A stretch of 64,000 nucleotides of DNA, from the NCBI RefSeq assembly GCF_024298885.1, contig NZ_CP101166.1, positions 3,285,149 to 3,349,148 on the forward strand. The letters run 5' to 3'. How positions within the stretch are numbered: position 1 is the stretch's first letter; each line of letters starts with the position of its first letter. Positions 46,501-53,909 of the stretch are shown piece after piece. This stretch comes from Haloglomus halophilum (lineage in GTDB: Archaea > Halobacteriota > Halobacteria > Halobacteriales > Haloarculaceae). The position numbers and the translations under genes are program-made. Below the pieces are notes generated by a model that ran no database searches, was not told the DNA's origin, and was given only the letters and a program-made list of their open reading frames with translations.

Positions 46501-47654
46501 CCAGAGACCACCTTATCCTGGCAGGGCAACACAAACAGGGTGATAGTGAGGATGATGAGCCGGCCGTGATGGAAGCCCCAGAGCCGGCGGAGGCAGATGC
46601 ATGGCGAGACTGGGTCCAAGCCGTGTTGCTGCCTGACGATGACTCGTCGGAAGATGAAGACGGCCGTCAGGAAACGACCGCCGCCATCGACCCCACAGCG
46701 CCACTCGAGCGGCTCATTAGTGCTGAGCAGTATGATCGCACCCTTCCGTTCAAGCTCCGGGACGGGAGCGAACGAACCGGCCGAATCACGGTCAGACTGC
46801 CTCCGGAAGCAACCGACTACCAGCCTGGCGCGACAGAGCCAACGCTGAACCCGGACGCATACGATCCAGAGCCCGCCCTGACTCGAGAGACGGTCTTAGC
46901 GATCTCACCCAGCCAGTGCTCACGAGTTCTCGATGGGAGTGGCACATTGGAGCGGACACAGGCCCATCGGATCGAGTACCACCCCGGCACTAACACTGGG
47001 ACTGACCAGGGAACAGCGGGGCCCACAAGCGTCCCCGGAGGCATTCCGTCACGTGTGTTCGGCACGCTGGTGCACCGCTTCTGTGAGCTCCAGCCACCGA
47101 CAGACAAACACGAGCAGCTCATCCGCGACTTGCTGCGTGAGGCCGAGCAGGAGGGACTGCTCGATACGTTGCCGGAGGATGCTGCTCTTCAGTCGATCAC
47201 CGAGGCAGTCAGGACGCGCATGGAGCGGGTTACGGATGCTCTCGACCACATAGTCGATCACGGAGCTGTCCATGCCCAGTATGACGAATATCGAGCCGAA
47301 GCGACATTCGAAGCGGAGACGCCGCTAGGGGTTGATCGAGTCGAACTGGCCGGCGAGATCGATTATCTGGCAGCGACTGCGGATACCTACTACGTCATCG
47401 ATTACAAAACAGACCGTCCGGGCGATCGCGACCACCAGGAGTTCGTCGAAGAGCAAGCCACGCACCACCGGCCACAGTTGCTCGCCTACGCTGCGATGTT
47501 GGCGGCACACGATCCTGAGCGAGAGGTCCGTGCCGCGTTGTTCTTCACTGAAGTCGATGATCCGATCCATGACTTCGGCACGTTCGAGGCGCCAGCTGCG
47601 GAGTTATTCGAGGCGCTAGACGGGGTAACAGTCGCAGCAGAGCATACTCAGTAA
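43515..47654 (+). CDS. AddA-like UvrD-family helicase-nuclease
   Basis: A 1379-residue superfamily 1A helicase. Motif I is AGAGTGKTTT (26-35), motif II VDEFQDTNP (about 455-463), motif III VGDDKQSIYRFRGAD, motif IV LTRNFRT, motif V VDILTIHEAKGDEYP, and motif VI LYVACTRARDHL. The C-terminus carries a RecB-type nuclease with GTLVHRFCELQ, a strand, then YYVIDYKTDRP (D and K about 1297-1299) and a final QLLAYAAML. The protein is therefore a fused helicase-nuclease of the AddA/RecB type. The ATG overlaps the AddB-like stop, giving translational coupling. It should translocate along and degrade linear DNA together with its partner. Position inside a defence-rich island raises the possibility that it is used against phage DNA. 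Confidence 0.85.
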   Translation: MIDDSRLEREQLTAKETLDANVTLRAGAGTGKTTTLTARYLEILERELDAIEGHPEQEELAAALPQQILTTTFTERAAADLQESVREEVNARLTAAESDRRFTLWREVADGLEEGYIHTLHGLCHRILAEHAVGTARDPTVADTSPLARYGVTYDDIGPGFDVVEEADADALVGESVSAAVRANEETDAVQTLARRFDRSTIEAALEDLLSYNPRRTAFAWLDQVASYDDAATYAQDHIAQYFDVVRPDFDPAWIDEAVEAAVPAAVTIAANYEETRPDLHGHLCMWALDGLVDSVEERGLDGTTSLSDLSEQRQRDLAIEVVAALRSSSGGVHDGMLDAAYPDELDPESPLYRVSAAVETVTEHARRGPWDDVLELLYEGEEESFEYVQAFATLAQHAFSEYARRKRDEEMLDYGDLIALTNHFLNSLRPAARREIGFFAGGNDDSPLGAHVMVDEFQDTNPAQWAVIKGLTCEDPSNPEATNLFLVGDDKQSIYRFRGADVSVFGDAETELDRANQEAGIVDEQEPLTRNFRTLDAPVSAINGLFDRVFVSERAATQEDPWYAEYGGQPAPFEADSEPLQAAREDQAAIEPVVEYLPVPVDASLADRLLQSDDETTHDLLDGPTFDRAAMEADAVTNRLTKLLTDGTQVYEELEEDDPAYDQWDDGSDGPVERPRAVQPDDIAILLRTRSDLGAYERSLREAGVPYSVIKGGGFLEAPEIETLLNLLRVLVDPTDDRALYALLRSPMFGQPDDALAQLALRIQDEPEQSLWDALSAATESEWTAIHDDLTRFRGYAGQTDAEPAVESWGELLTRVYDQTGYLAAVAADERGEKAVANVERFRDRLRASGPEERQGLAELVATLEEQLENSDDPEANVISFDEPDSGTTTGSVDILTIHEAKGDEYPVVVVPGMARNFRQASDTQSGLGSQTMEFETVPDPTDEGRVPILGLKGPNPLDPYADSGTAARALARHQRRAEERAEEKRTLYVACTRARDHLILAGQHKQGDSEDDEPAVMEAPEPAEADAWRDWVQAVLLPDDDSSEDEDGRQETTAAIDPTAPLERLISAEQYDRTLPFKLRDGSERTGRITVRLPPEATDYQPGATEPTLNPDAYDPEPALTRETVLAISPSQCSRVLDGSGTLERTQAHRIEYHPGTNTGTDQGTAGPTSVPGGIPSRVFGTLVHRFCELQPPTDKHEQLIRDLLREAEQEGLLDTLPEDAALQSITEAVRTRMERVTDALDHIVDHGAVHAQYDEYRAEATFEAETPLGVDRVELAGEIDYLAATADTYYVIDYKTDRPGDRDHQEFVEEQATHHRPQLLAYAAMLAAHDPEREVRAALFFTEVDDPIHDFGTFEAPAAELFEALDGVTVAAEHTQ

Positions 47655-47936
47655 CGGCTTCACAACCCCAGCCTCACCAGGAAGGGGATCCCCGTCGCCA
47701 ATACGAACTTGGTGACTCGACCGATGGCGAGGAGATTCGATTCGCCGCACAGTGTCATTCCTGCAGAGGTTCTGGGGTAGTCCATTTCGTCTCCAGGACA
47801 GGGCAATATGTCCGTGGGTGCAACTCTCGCACGCCCTAATGGCGTGAGATAGATTCGGTCAACCTGCTCGGCGCGGAACCAGGATTACTGCTCCAGATTT
47901 CTGCAACCCCCCGACAAAGGATTAAGAGGGTGGCTG

Positions 47937-48632
47937 GTGAGTCATTCTTCAGCTTGGGAATCAGTCGTGGAAGATAGCGCCGACGAAGCGGATGACGACG
48001 GGGGGAACGCAACCGACCAGTATCTCGTCGACGAGACACCGGAACAGCAACCATCCAGGCAACAGGAACGCGATCACGCTCCTGATTACTACACCACTGG
48101 GTACGATGCATTCGGAGACACCCGGGTGGGAATCGGCAGTGCTGGCGGGGATGTGACGAAGCTCATCCGGCACAACGAGGGTCGTCACCGCTCCGATGGC
48201 AACCACAGTGCCCGTGAAGCAGCCCGCGACAAGATGCGGATCACCGAATCGTTCTGCTCTGCGCTCGATATCCCAGCACATCAACAACGATTGGCGGTTA
48301 CCGCGATGGCGACGATGAATCTGGACCGGTTCGGACGGCAAAAACGACTCAGTAAGGTTGCACTGGCGACGATCAAGGTACTCGTTGAGTGGGATCGGTC
48401 TCGCCGATTCCCCGATGAGGCTCTCTCGGAACTCGATGAGGAAGACCTCCCTAAGGGACTGCTCCAGGAATCGGACTACCGAGAGTTGCTGGAGCAACAG
48501 GAGGTTTCGAAAGCGGATCTCTACAGCGTTTCCCAACTCGTCAAGCGTGAGCTGAAAGCAGCGAGTTTCTTCAGTACTGGCCCGCGCGATGCCACCGACA
48601 GAGAGGCCGATGACACGACGGGGGACGCCTAA
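47937..48632 (+). CDS. Haloarchaeal protein resembling those labelled RNA polymerase subunit epsilon
   Basis: A 231-residue protein. A disordered acidic first half ends in a basic segment AREAARDKMRITESFCSALDIP, followed by a helical domain with LAVTAMATMNLDRFGRQKRLSKVALATIKVLVEWDRSRRF (shown in part). This resembles, by eye, the cyclin-like helical domain of haloarchaeal plasmid- and chromosome-encoded proteins that are annotated as DNA-directed RNA polymerase subunit epsilon or as TFB-related. The start is a GTG at 47937 with a GA-rich segment nine bases before; internal starts are possible. It stands apart from the AddAB-like pair (about 280 bases). A transcription-related role is only suggested by this similarity. 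Confidence 0.45.
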   Translation: MSHSSAWESVVEDSADEADDDGGNATDQYLVDETPEQQPSRQQERDHAPDYYTTGYDAFGDTRVGIGSAGGDVTKLIRHNEGRHRSDGNHSAREAARDKMRITESFCSALDIPAHQQRLAVTAMATMNLDRFGRQKRLSKVALATIKVLVEWDRSRRFPDEALSELDEEDLPKGLLQESDYRELLEQQEVSKADLYSVSQLVKRELKAASFFSTGPRDATDREADDTTGDA

Positions 48633-48706
48633 TCCCCCCTCTTTCTTCGCCAAATATGCCCTATCGGACATATATTCTGCCACTTTCATGTATAATAGTA
48701 ATTTTC

Positions 48707-48714
48707 TTTTAACT
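48707..48714 (+). promoter_or_regulatory. TATA-like box upstream of a hairpin-rich stretch
   Basis: The sequence cttttaac at 48706-48713 sits in AT-rich DNA after the stop of the previous gene. Initiation about 25 bases downstream would start a + strand transcript at about 48,737, immediately before several hairpins. Confidence 0.3.
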
Positions 48715-48736
48715 GTTTCTTGCGACAATATGCGTA

Positions 48737-48870
48737 TTGAGGATCGCCGGTCGTCGGGTCCGCCGTAAGGCGGAGCCACGGCCTGGCTGCCAGGCATCGC
48801 GCCAATTGCGCGGGATAGCTGCCCCCTTTGAGGCCATGGGCTGCCCAGCCTTCACCTTCGGTCTTCGGGG
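48737..48870 (+). ncRNA. Candidate structured RNA (cluster of hairpins)
   Basis: Four near-perfect inverted repeats follow one another. TCCGCC-GTAA-GGCGGA (48759-48774) has a six-bp stem and a GNRA-type loop. GCCTGGC-T-GCCAGGC is at 48781-48795. CGCGC-CAATT-GCGCG is at 48798-48812. GGCTG-CC-CAGCC is near 48839-48850. The stretch has no gene with coding character on either strand, lies in a 547-base gap, and is preceded by a TATA-like box. The 3' end is not defined. It does not look like tRNA, 5S, SRP or RNase P RNA to me. The strand is chosen from the putative promoter only. Confidence 0.35.
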
Positions 48871-49179
48871 CTCTGTTTACAACACGCACATGGGGCAATG
48901 GGTTTGGCCCGTCGAACAACCCCTTCCCTCTGTGCCATCGTCCGCACGCGCGAATCGCGCCCGAATCGTTTCTCGCCGTTAGCCAGCGATACCTCGTCGA
49001 GAGTCTTCGGCCCATCGCCGAGAGGCATCCATCCTTGGTGAAGCTCCGCTTCGCCGACTCTCACTTGCTGTAGCACTATCAACGCGGCCAGTGGCAACGC
49101 TGGCCAGCGTTCGATATTCACGCTCGGCAGCCATTGGCTCCCAGACGGCGACGTCACACGCTGACCTGACTATTCAGAG
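48871..49179. other. Rest of the intergenic gap before the zinc-ribbon gene
   Basis: About 310 bases with open frames on both strands, none with convincing codon character. Repeated short words such as ggccag and gccagcg occur at 49090-49115. Nothing further is recognised; it could be part of a longer RNA or a decayed gene. Confidence 0.3.
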
Positions 49180-49566
49180 ATGTCCGTACAACACAACCTC
49201 GACCAGACGTATCTCCCGCTGATCAAACAACACGCCCGCGATCGCTGGCACGAACGGACCCCCGCAGAGCGGCCGCTCGAGGAAGCATGGCGCGTCGCCA
49301 AGCCCGTCGACGCTCCCGCAGCCAGGTGTAGCCACGCTCGCCTCTACGAACACACGGATGCGTTGCTGCTTGTCCGTGACGGCTGGCTGCGAACGGTCCT
49401 CATCAACGACGGTCGGTTGAACACCCCCGGGCTCGTGATGTGCAGGAGCTGCGATGATCTCGTTGATCCCATCACCGAGACGCGGTGCCCGGGCTGCGGT
49501 GAGGCACAGCCCAGCACACAGACGTGTGGGCAGATCACGATCGTCCGTGGGGGTGGAAACCGATGA
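49180..49566 (+). CDS. Small protein with C-terminal zinc ribbon, possible toxin-like N-terminal domain
   Basis: A 128-residue protein. The N-terminal 80 residues include HARDRWHERTPAERPLEEAW and ALLLVRDGWLRTVLI, an arrangement (HA..R..ER, then a beta hairpin ending in xTVL) that resembles DUF4258-like and RelE-like folds. The C-terminus has a four-Cys ribbon, CRSCDD and CPGCGEA (residues about 88-109). The ATG of the next gene overlaps its TGA, so the two are translated together. No established function; a toxin-antitoxin reading of the pair is conjecture based on size, overlap and fold impression. Confidence 0.5.
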   Translation: MSVQHNLDQTYLPLIKQHARDRWHERTPAERPLEEAWRVAKPVDAPAARCSHARLYEHTDALLLVRDGWLRTVLINDGRLNTPGLVMCRSCDDLVDPITETRCPGCGEAQPSTQTCGQITIVRGGGNR

Positions 49567-49871
49567 GCAGCCCGCCGTTCATCCACATCGACGAGTTCGA
49601 CGGCGCGGACCGGTTCATCAGGACGAAAGCGTTCGTCAACTACACCATCGACCTCCGAAGTCATGACCCACACCAGAAAGTGATGCTCGGGGATAGTGAT
49701 AGAGGGGAAGTCCAGCGACCCTGTGTCGTGTTCAACGAAGACATCACCCTGGAGGAAGGGTGTGGCTACCGTTTCGGCGGCTTCGACAACCAGTGGGATG
49801 CTGGTGAGGAGATCCAGCTGAAGCTCGCGAAGGGCGCTTGGGTGAACAAGTTCTACGACCCGAGCGATTAG
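49563..49871 (+). CDS. Small acidic beta-rich protein (OB-fold-like?)
   Basis: A 102-residue protein translated from an ATG overlapping the previous stop. It is mainly strands: PFIHIDEFD, KAFVNYTIDLRS, PCVVFNEDITLEEGCGYRFGGF, EIQLKLAKGAWVNKFYD. The strand-rich pattern with two Gly/Phe-Gly turns could be an OB fold, and an OB protein beside a small zinc-ribbon protein would suggest nucleic-acid binding. This is a weak structural guess. The codon character is good, so the gene itself is well supported. It is the last gene before the compositional change near 50.2 kb. Confidence 0.5.
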   Translation: MSSPPFIHIDEFDGADRFIRTKAFVNYTIDLRSHDPHQKVMLGDSDRGEVQRPCVVFNEDITLEEGCGYRFGGFDNQWDAGEEIQLKLAKGAWVNKFYDPSD

Positions 49872-50230
49872 GGAACGCCTGAACGAGCACCGTAGTCAGC
49901 GTGCCGAGGGATGTCATCACGGTGTGCTCGGTCGGCTAAGCGCCGGCCGATCTTCATCCGAGAAATTTAATCACTGAGGGTTCATAGAATAATTTAATCG
50001 GTCGAATCCGAGGCTTCGCGAAGGTTTCGAGGTGGATCTTCAGCGGCACCGAGTGGATAATGAGATGTTCGACTCGAGCCTGGAGATTTCTTAATCAGGA
50101 CGTAGCGCTCGGGCCAGCGTTGTGCCGTTCACCGCTCAAGGGGCGTACGGCCGAGGTCGTTGTCTGAGTATCAGACGGATCGTCAGCAGATCTATATCAG
50201 GGTCGGTTAGGATCGTTGTCAACGGCCTCC
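49872..50230. other. Intergenic region at the compositional boundary
   Basis: About 360 bases between the last island-type gene and the GC-rich right part. It has an AT-rich segment (gaaatttaatcact near 49,960 and aataatttaatc near 49,988) and a small hairpin-like cttcgcgaag at 50011-50020. No tRNA gene, direct repeat or attachment site was recognised. If the left part is an integrated element, its edge should be here or slightly right. Confidence 0.4.
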
Positions 50231-50695
50231 TCAGGGTGGGTCGGCCGCATCGTTGAACGGGTCGGCCGTCCCATCGTCGTACCCACTTCGCCACAGCTGA
50301 TGGACAGCCCGTGCGACGAGCACGAGTTCCGTAACCTCGATACAGGACGCTTCACCATCGTCATCGTCCTTCGAGGCATCCGGCGGCGGATGGTAGTGGC
50401 CATCCCCATCCGGATCGGTATACACGTGCGGATGCACATCCCACCGGAGGTTCCGATCCGCGTCGTCGCTGTAATGGATGTTATAGTCGTCTCGCACGGA
50501 CCATCGGACGGTGATGGTCGCAGCCGTCGCCTCACCGATACCGTCGTCCAGCTGAAGGCGCAGTTCGCCGGGACTCACTGGGTCGTCGAACGACCCGTTC
50601 GCGAGTGGCTCCAGACGCTCGAATTCGGTGCGAAAATCGTGAAGCGCACCGGCATCGATGGCACCTCGCAGCGCGTGTGACTCGGCGTCCTGCAT
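50231..50695 (-). CDS. Small haloarchaeal hypothetical protein, partner of an HTH protein
   Basis: A 154-residue acidic protein. After a helix there is a beta-rich domain with LRLQLDDGIGEATAATITVRWSVRDDYNIHYSDD (shown in part) and a His-rich turn HPHVYTDPDGDGHYHPP, then a helical end. It starts four bases after the stop of the HTH gene upstream, so both are one unit. In haloarchaea, DUF7342-type HTH proteins are often followed by a small protein of this kind, which suggests a two-gene module, possibly toxin-antitoxin-like. I am not able to assign a biochemical activity. Confidence 0.6.
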   Translation of the reverse strand: MQDAESHALRGAIDAGALHDFRTEFERLEPLANGSFDDPVSPGELRLQLDDGIGEATAATITVRWSVRDDYNIHYSDDADRNLRWDVHPHVYTDPDGDGHYHPPPDASKDDDDGEASCIEVTELVLVARAVHQLWRSGYDDGTADPFNDAADPP

Positions 50696-50699
50696 CCTG

Positions 50700-51257
50700 T
50701 CAGCCGATGATGCCTGCTGGCTCCCCGCGCTCGTCGGAGCCGAAGTCGTCGCCCACGACCTCCGTCGCGTCAGCGAGGGCGAGGGCGGCCCGAGCGAGTT
50801 TCAGGTTCCGTTCTGCCGTCTGCCACTCCGTCATCGCCTCCGCGTCCAACTCCGCGTCGGCGATAGCCGCGGCACGGGGCGATTCCGCGCCGGCCTCATC
50901 CTCGAACTCGCGAACCGTATCGCGGAGCTCGGTGACGCGGGCTGACAGCGTCTCGATGTCGACCGTGTCGAGTATCTGCTGAGCGCGTTCGAGGACGACC
51001 GAACGAGGGGCACGCTTGTACCAGGTCCCGCGCTCGTCCGCGGGTGAGACTGCTTCCACGAATCCGTCCTCGGCGAGGACGCCCAGATGCTTACGAGCGG
51101 TCGTCTCGGAGGTCAGCGCACGCTCGGCGATGGTAGCGACCGACTGCGGATCGTACGTCCGCTTCATGACGGTCCGGACCCGCTCGCCGGGGCTGGTGTC
51201 CGCCTTCCACTCCTCGGTGACGCGCTCGTTCACGTCGGCAGGGCGGTCCTCGGTCAT
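50700..51257 (-). CDS. ArsR-like HTH protein (DUF7342-type)
   Basis: A 185-residue protein. Residues about 30-85 form a winged helix, with VRTVMKRTYDPQSVATIAERALTSETTARKHLGVLAEDGFVEAV (shown in part) followed by a wing and WYKRAPRSV. A long helical C-terminus follows (ERAQQILDTVDIETL, RVTELRDTVREFEDEAG). This fits haloarchaeal HTH proteins of the DUF7342 group. It starts about 300 bases from the next gene upstream and is followed by its small partner after four bases. It is probably a transcription factor, most likely for its own two-gene unit. Confidence 0.7.
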   Translation of the reverse strand: MTEDRPADVNERVTEEWKADTSPGERVRTVMKRTYDPQSVATIAERALTSETTARKHLGVLAEDGFVEAVSPADERGTWYKRAPRSVVLERAQQILDTVDIETLSARVTELRDTVREFEDEAGAESPRAAAIADAELDAEAMTEWQTAERNLKLARAALALADATEVVGDDFGSDERGEPAGIIG

Positions 51258-51564
51258 AGCTGTTCTCGTTCACGCAAGGATATTACTCTTGGGAACAGTA
51301 TGTTGTCTTCTTATGTCGGTATAATGTATTGCTATGTGCTGGCGCGGGCGTCGCACATACGACTCGCCTTCGCCACGTCGATGGTGTCTAACTCGTATCG
51401 GTCGCTGTCTACACGGAGGTGATGGGGTGGGTGCTGAGGTTGGAAACTATTGTCTAGAGGGTGAAAGTGACAGAATTCTGGATTAGTGGACGAAACAGTC
51501 CTCTTTGCACTGTCGGCTGTTTTCAGTGATTCGTTCCCGAGATTCGGGGAGAATATTATACTAG
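51258..51564. other. Intergenic region upstream of the HTH gene
   Basis: About 300 bases. Just before the HTH gene an inverted pair, tgttc and gaaca, flanks an AT-rich segment with gtaatatcc on the minus strand, which could be its promoter and an autoregulatory site. A further AT-rich segment lies near 51,540-51,565. No gene or array was seen. Confidence 0.4.
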
Positions 51565-51846
51565 CTATCTGGTGTGGTCGTCCATCGCTCGGATTGCGTG
51601 AACCAGTTGTCGGTCCCCGGCGCTCTCGGCCTCGGCGACGGCCGCACGCGTGGCCGCCATCGTCGCGGCGTGGAGTGCGTCGTAGTAGTCGGCCGCGTCG
51701 TCGGCGTAGCCGTACTCGACCGCGGCGGCCGGCCAGTCGGCCGGGCCCTCGGCACGCCCGTCGCGGATGGCTGTGGCTCCGGCGTCGGTGTCGTCGCGGT
51801 CGACGCCCGCGAACCAGCCACCGTCCGCGGCGTCGTCTCCGTTCAT
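51565..51846 (-). CDS. Small acidic, alanine-rich hypothetical protein
   Basis: A 93-residue protein, very acidic and helix-forming, with AAVEYGYADDAADYYDALHAATMAATRAAVAEAES (shown in part). Third positions are almost all G or C in this frame, which decides it over the equally long overlapping frame. No domain is recognised. It stands between two unrelated genes and is separated from the lipoprotein gene by about 155 bases. Confidence 0.5.
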   Translation of the reverse strand: MNGDDAADGGWFAGVDRDDTDAGATAIRDGRAEGPADWPAAAVEYGYADDAADYYDALHAATMAATRAAVAEAESAGDRQLVHAIRAMDDHTR

Positions 51847-52002
51847 GCCACCCCGTTGCCGGGTGGCTCACATAGGCGTCCCGGTGCGAGCGGGTGAGAG
51901 TGAGCCACGGGGAGCGGCCGAGTGCAGCCCCGAACGCGTCGATGAAAGGGACGTTTGCGCCTCCAGAAAGGGTTTGCCTCCATGCCCGCCAGTGCTGCCC
52001 GT

Positions 52003-53517
52003 ATGCGACGACGCGCCCTCCTTGCCGGCCTCGCGGCCGGAATCGGTGGACTCGCGGGCTGTAGCGAAGTGATCGGGAACCGGACGGGCTCCCCGAACGG
52101 GGACTCGGGCGACCGGCCGACCGACTCGCCGACGGCCTCACCGACCGAGACGCCCGACCCGGACCCGGATACCGACAACGGGGCCCTCGGGGCGGCGAGT
52201 ATCGTCGACCTGGAAACGGTGGACCGAACGTACGCGCTCGCTCCGCTCCGGTATCGCTCCGACGACGGGGCGAGCGTCCGGATGCGTTTCACCGCGACCG
52301 CGACGGCCGACAGCCCCGCGACGGTCGAGGCGGAACTACGAAACGAGAACTCTTTCGAGAACACGTTCCGGCTGGAGTGGACGCCGCCGTTCGGCCGCCT
52401 CGCGAGCGACATCCCACAGCCACTGGGCCCCCGGCGAGTCGACCACACCTACCGGACGGCGCTCGTCTTCGCCCCGACGGCGAACCACGAGCTCGTCGAG
52501 GAGCCACCGGAGCTCGAACGCGCTGCCGACGGGCACTGGCGGCTCGCCGGCGACTCGTTCCCGCAACTCCCCGGGCGCGTCCGACTCGCCGCCGGCGAGA
52601 CCGTCCGCGGGGAGTACGCCCTGGTCGGTCGTGCCGAAGGTGCCGGCCGTGGTCGGCCGCCCGGGATGTACGAGTTCTCCCGGGCCGGCGAGCGCCCCGT
52701 CCGGGTGAGCGTCTGGCCCACCGATGCGCCCGGCCCGACGACCGATTCCCGGTTCACGGGGACCACCATCCCGGACCTCCCTGGCGAGTCGGAGACGGCG
52801 TGGTTCCACGATGCCGACGCGAGCACGCCCTCGTTCGTCAGACCTGGCGTCGAGCGGACCGATCTCCCGGCTCGCGTCGAGTTCACGTTCATCAACCGCT
52901 CGCTGGAGTCGACACGCTGTGGCCACTGGAACCTCTACAAGCTCGTGGACGGCGAGTGGTTCCACCTCGGACCCTACATTCACACGTCGGACTGCCGCGG
53001 CGTCTCGCCGGGGGGTTCGAAGACCTGGACGATGCGGGCAGCGACGGGCGAGATGGCCCCCTGCGAGGCCGAGAGCTATCCGTTCCTGGGTGGTGGCCGC
53101 TACGCTGCCGTGGCTGGCTACGGACACGCGACGGCACAGAGCGCCGCCCTGGTCCAGTTCGACGCCCCCGCGGTGTCGGTGGTCCCGACGGACGACGTGA
53201 CGACCGACCGAACCGACGGGCAGGTCACGGCCACGTCCGACCGCTGGCGGACCGCGCCCGACGCCGAGGACCGTTCACGGGTGCAGCTCGTGCTCGAACG
53301 GGCGGCGGGCGCCGACCGGACGCTCATCCCGGAACAGGTGATGCGTCGTCGGCGACGGGGGCTCCGGAACACGCTCGCCTTCGCCGCTCCCGATGTCGAG
53401 CGGGTCGTCCTGCGCACGGACGACCGGACGACGGCCTGGAGCGTCGGCTACGACGACGGCGCTGCCGAGTTCAGGTACGACGGCCAGGCGTATCGGGTCT
53501 CCGAGAGTAGTCGGTAA
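52003..53517 (+). CDS. Tat/Sec lipoprotein, hypothetical
   Basis: A 504-residue protein starting MRRRALLAGLAAGIGGLAGC, a short haloarchaeal signal peptide ending in a lipobox-type L-A-G-C, so the mature protein is probably anchored to the outer face of the membrane by a lipid on Cys20. ATG codons at 51982 and a TTG at 51955 are also in frame; I chose the one that gives the cleanest signal peptide. The mature part begins with a Ser/Thr/Pro/Asp linker, then two beta-rich domains, the second with CGHWNLYKLVDGEWFHLGP and GGGRYAAVAGYGHA. The same kind of architecture and wording recurs in the gene at 62305-63268, so the two are probably distant paralogues. Function unknown. Confidence 0.7.
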   Translation: MRRRALLAGLAAGIGGLAGCSEVIGNRTGSPNGDSGDRPTDSPTASPTETPDPDPDTDNGALGAASIVDLETVDRTYALAPLRYRSDDGASVRMRFTATATADSPATVEAELRNENSFENTFRLEWTPPFGRLASDIPQPLGPRRVDHTYRTALVFAPTANHELVEEPPELERAADGHWRLAGDSFPQLPGRVRLAAGETVRGEYALVGRAEGAGRGRPPGMYEFSRAGERPVRVSVWPTDAPGPTTDSRFTGTTIPDLPGESETAWFHDADASTPSFVRPGVERTDLPARVEFTFINRSLESTRCGHWNLYKLVDGEWFHLGPYIHTSDCRGVSPGGSKTWTMRAATGEMAPCEAESYPFLGGGRYAAVAGYGHATAQSAALVQFDAPAVSVVPTDDVTTDRTDGQVTATSDRWRTAPDAEDRSRVQLVLERAAGADRTLIPEQVMRRRRRGLRNTLAFAAPDVERVVLRTDDRTTAWSVGYDDGAAEFRYDGQAYRVSESSR

Positions 53518-53572
53518 ACCGGGCAGTCCTGCCCGCCCGGCGAGGGCGGTCAGCTTCTCACCGACCCGGTCG

Positions 53573-53854
53573 CTACGGCTCCTCGTCACGCAATCGAGCT
53601 ACGATGGCCTCCAGCTCCGCCTTCCGGAAGGACCGTTCGCCGTCCACGGCGTCGGGGTCGAGCCCCTCGACCCGTTCCCGCACGACGGCCCGCATCTCGC
53701 GCTTCGGCGGGAGCGGCTTCCCCGTCACCTCCTCGCCCAGGGCGCCACAGATGGCCGCGAGGGCCTCCTTCGTGAAGTCGGTCGAGACGGCGCGTTCGTA
53801 GCGGCCGACGGCCAGGCGGATCTCGTCCCGTAACTCGTCGACAGTGGGTGACAT
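53573..53854 (-). CDS. Small conserved haloarchaeal hypothetical protein
   Basis: A 93-residue, mostly helical protein: MSPTVDELRDEIRLAVGRYER at the start, then TKEALAAICGALG and a charged C-terminus ending RKAELEAIVARLRDEEP. The open frame reaches 54115, but the part before this ATG is basic and overlaps the next gene. The look is that of a short haloarchaeal family of unknown function. It follows the HTH gene at 53910 on the same strand, separated by 55 bases, and could share its transcript. Confidence 0.6.
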   Translation of the reverse strand: MSPTVDELRDEIRLAVGRYERAVSTDFTKEALAAICGALGEEVTGKPLPPKREMRAVVRERVEGLDPDAVDGERSFRKAELEAIVARLRDEEP

Positions 53855-53909
53855 ACCGGCCCTGTCCGGCGCCCGCGGGTGTAGCTTCCGGTTCGTGTGG
53901 CGCTGTCGG

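Noticed and set aside
48686-49157. Two minus-strand open frames (about 100 codons each) in the gap after 48,632
   Set aside because: They overlap the hairpin cluster, have irregular codon usage and no family features; they are more likely shadows of a structured RNA region.
49872-50230. Attachment site or tRNA gene at the compositional boundary
   Set aside because: No cloverleaf-type sequence or repeat pair was found in the intergenic region; the boundary therefore rests on composition only.
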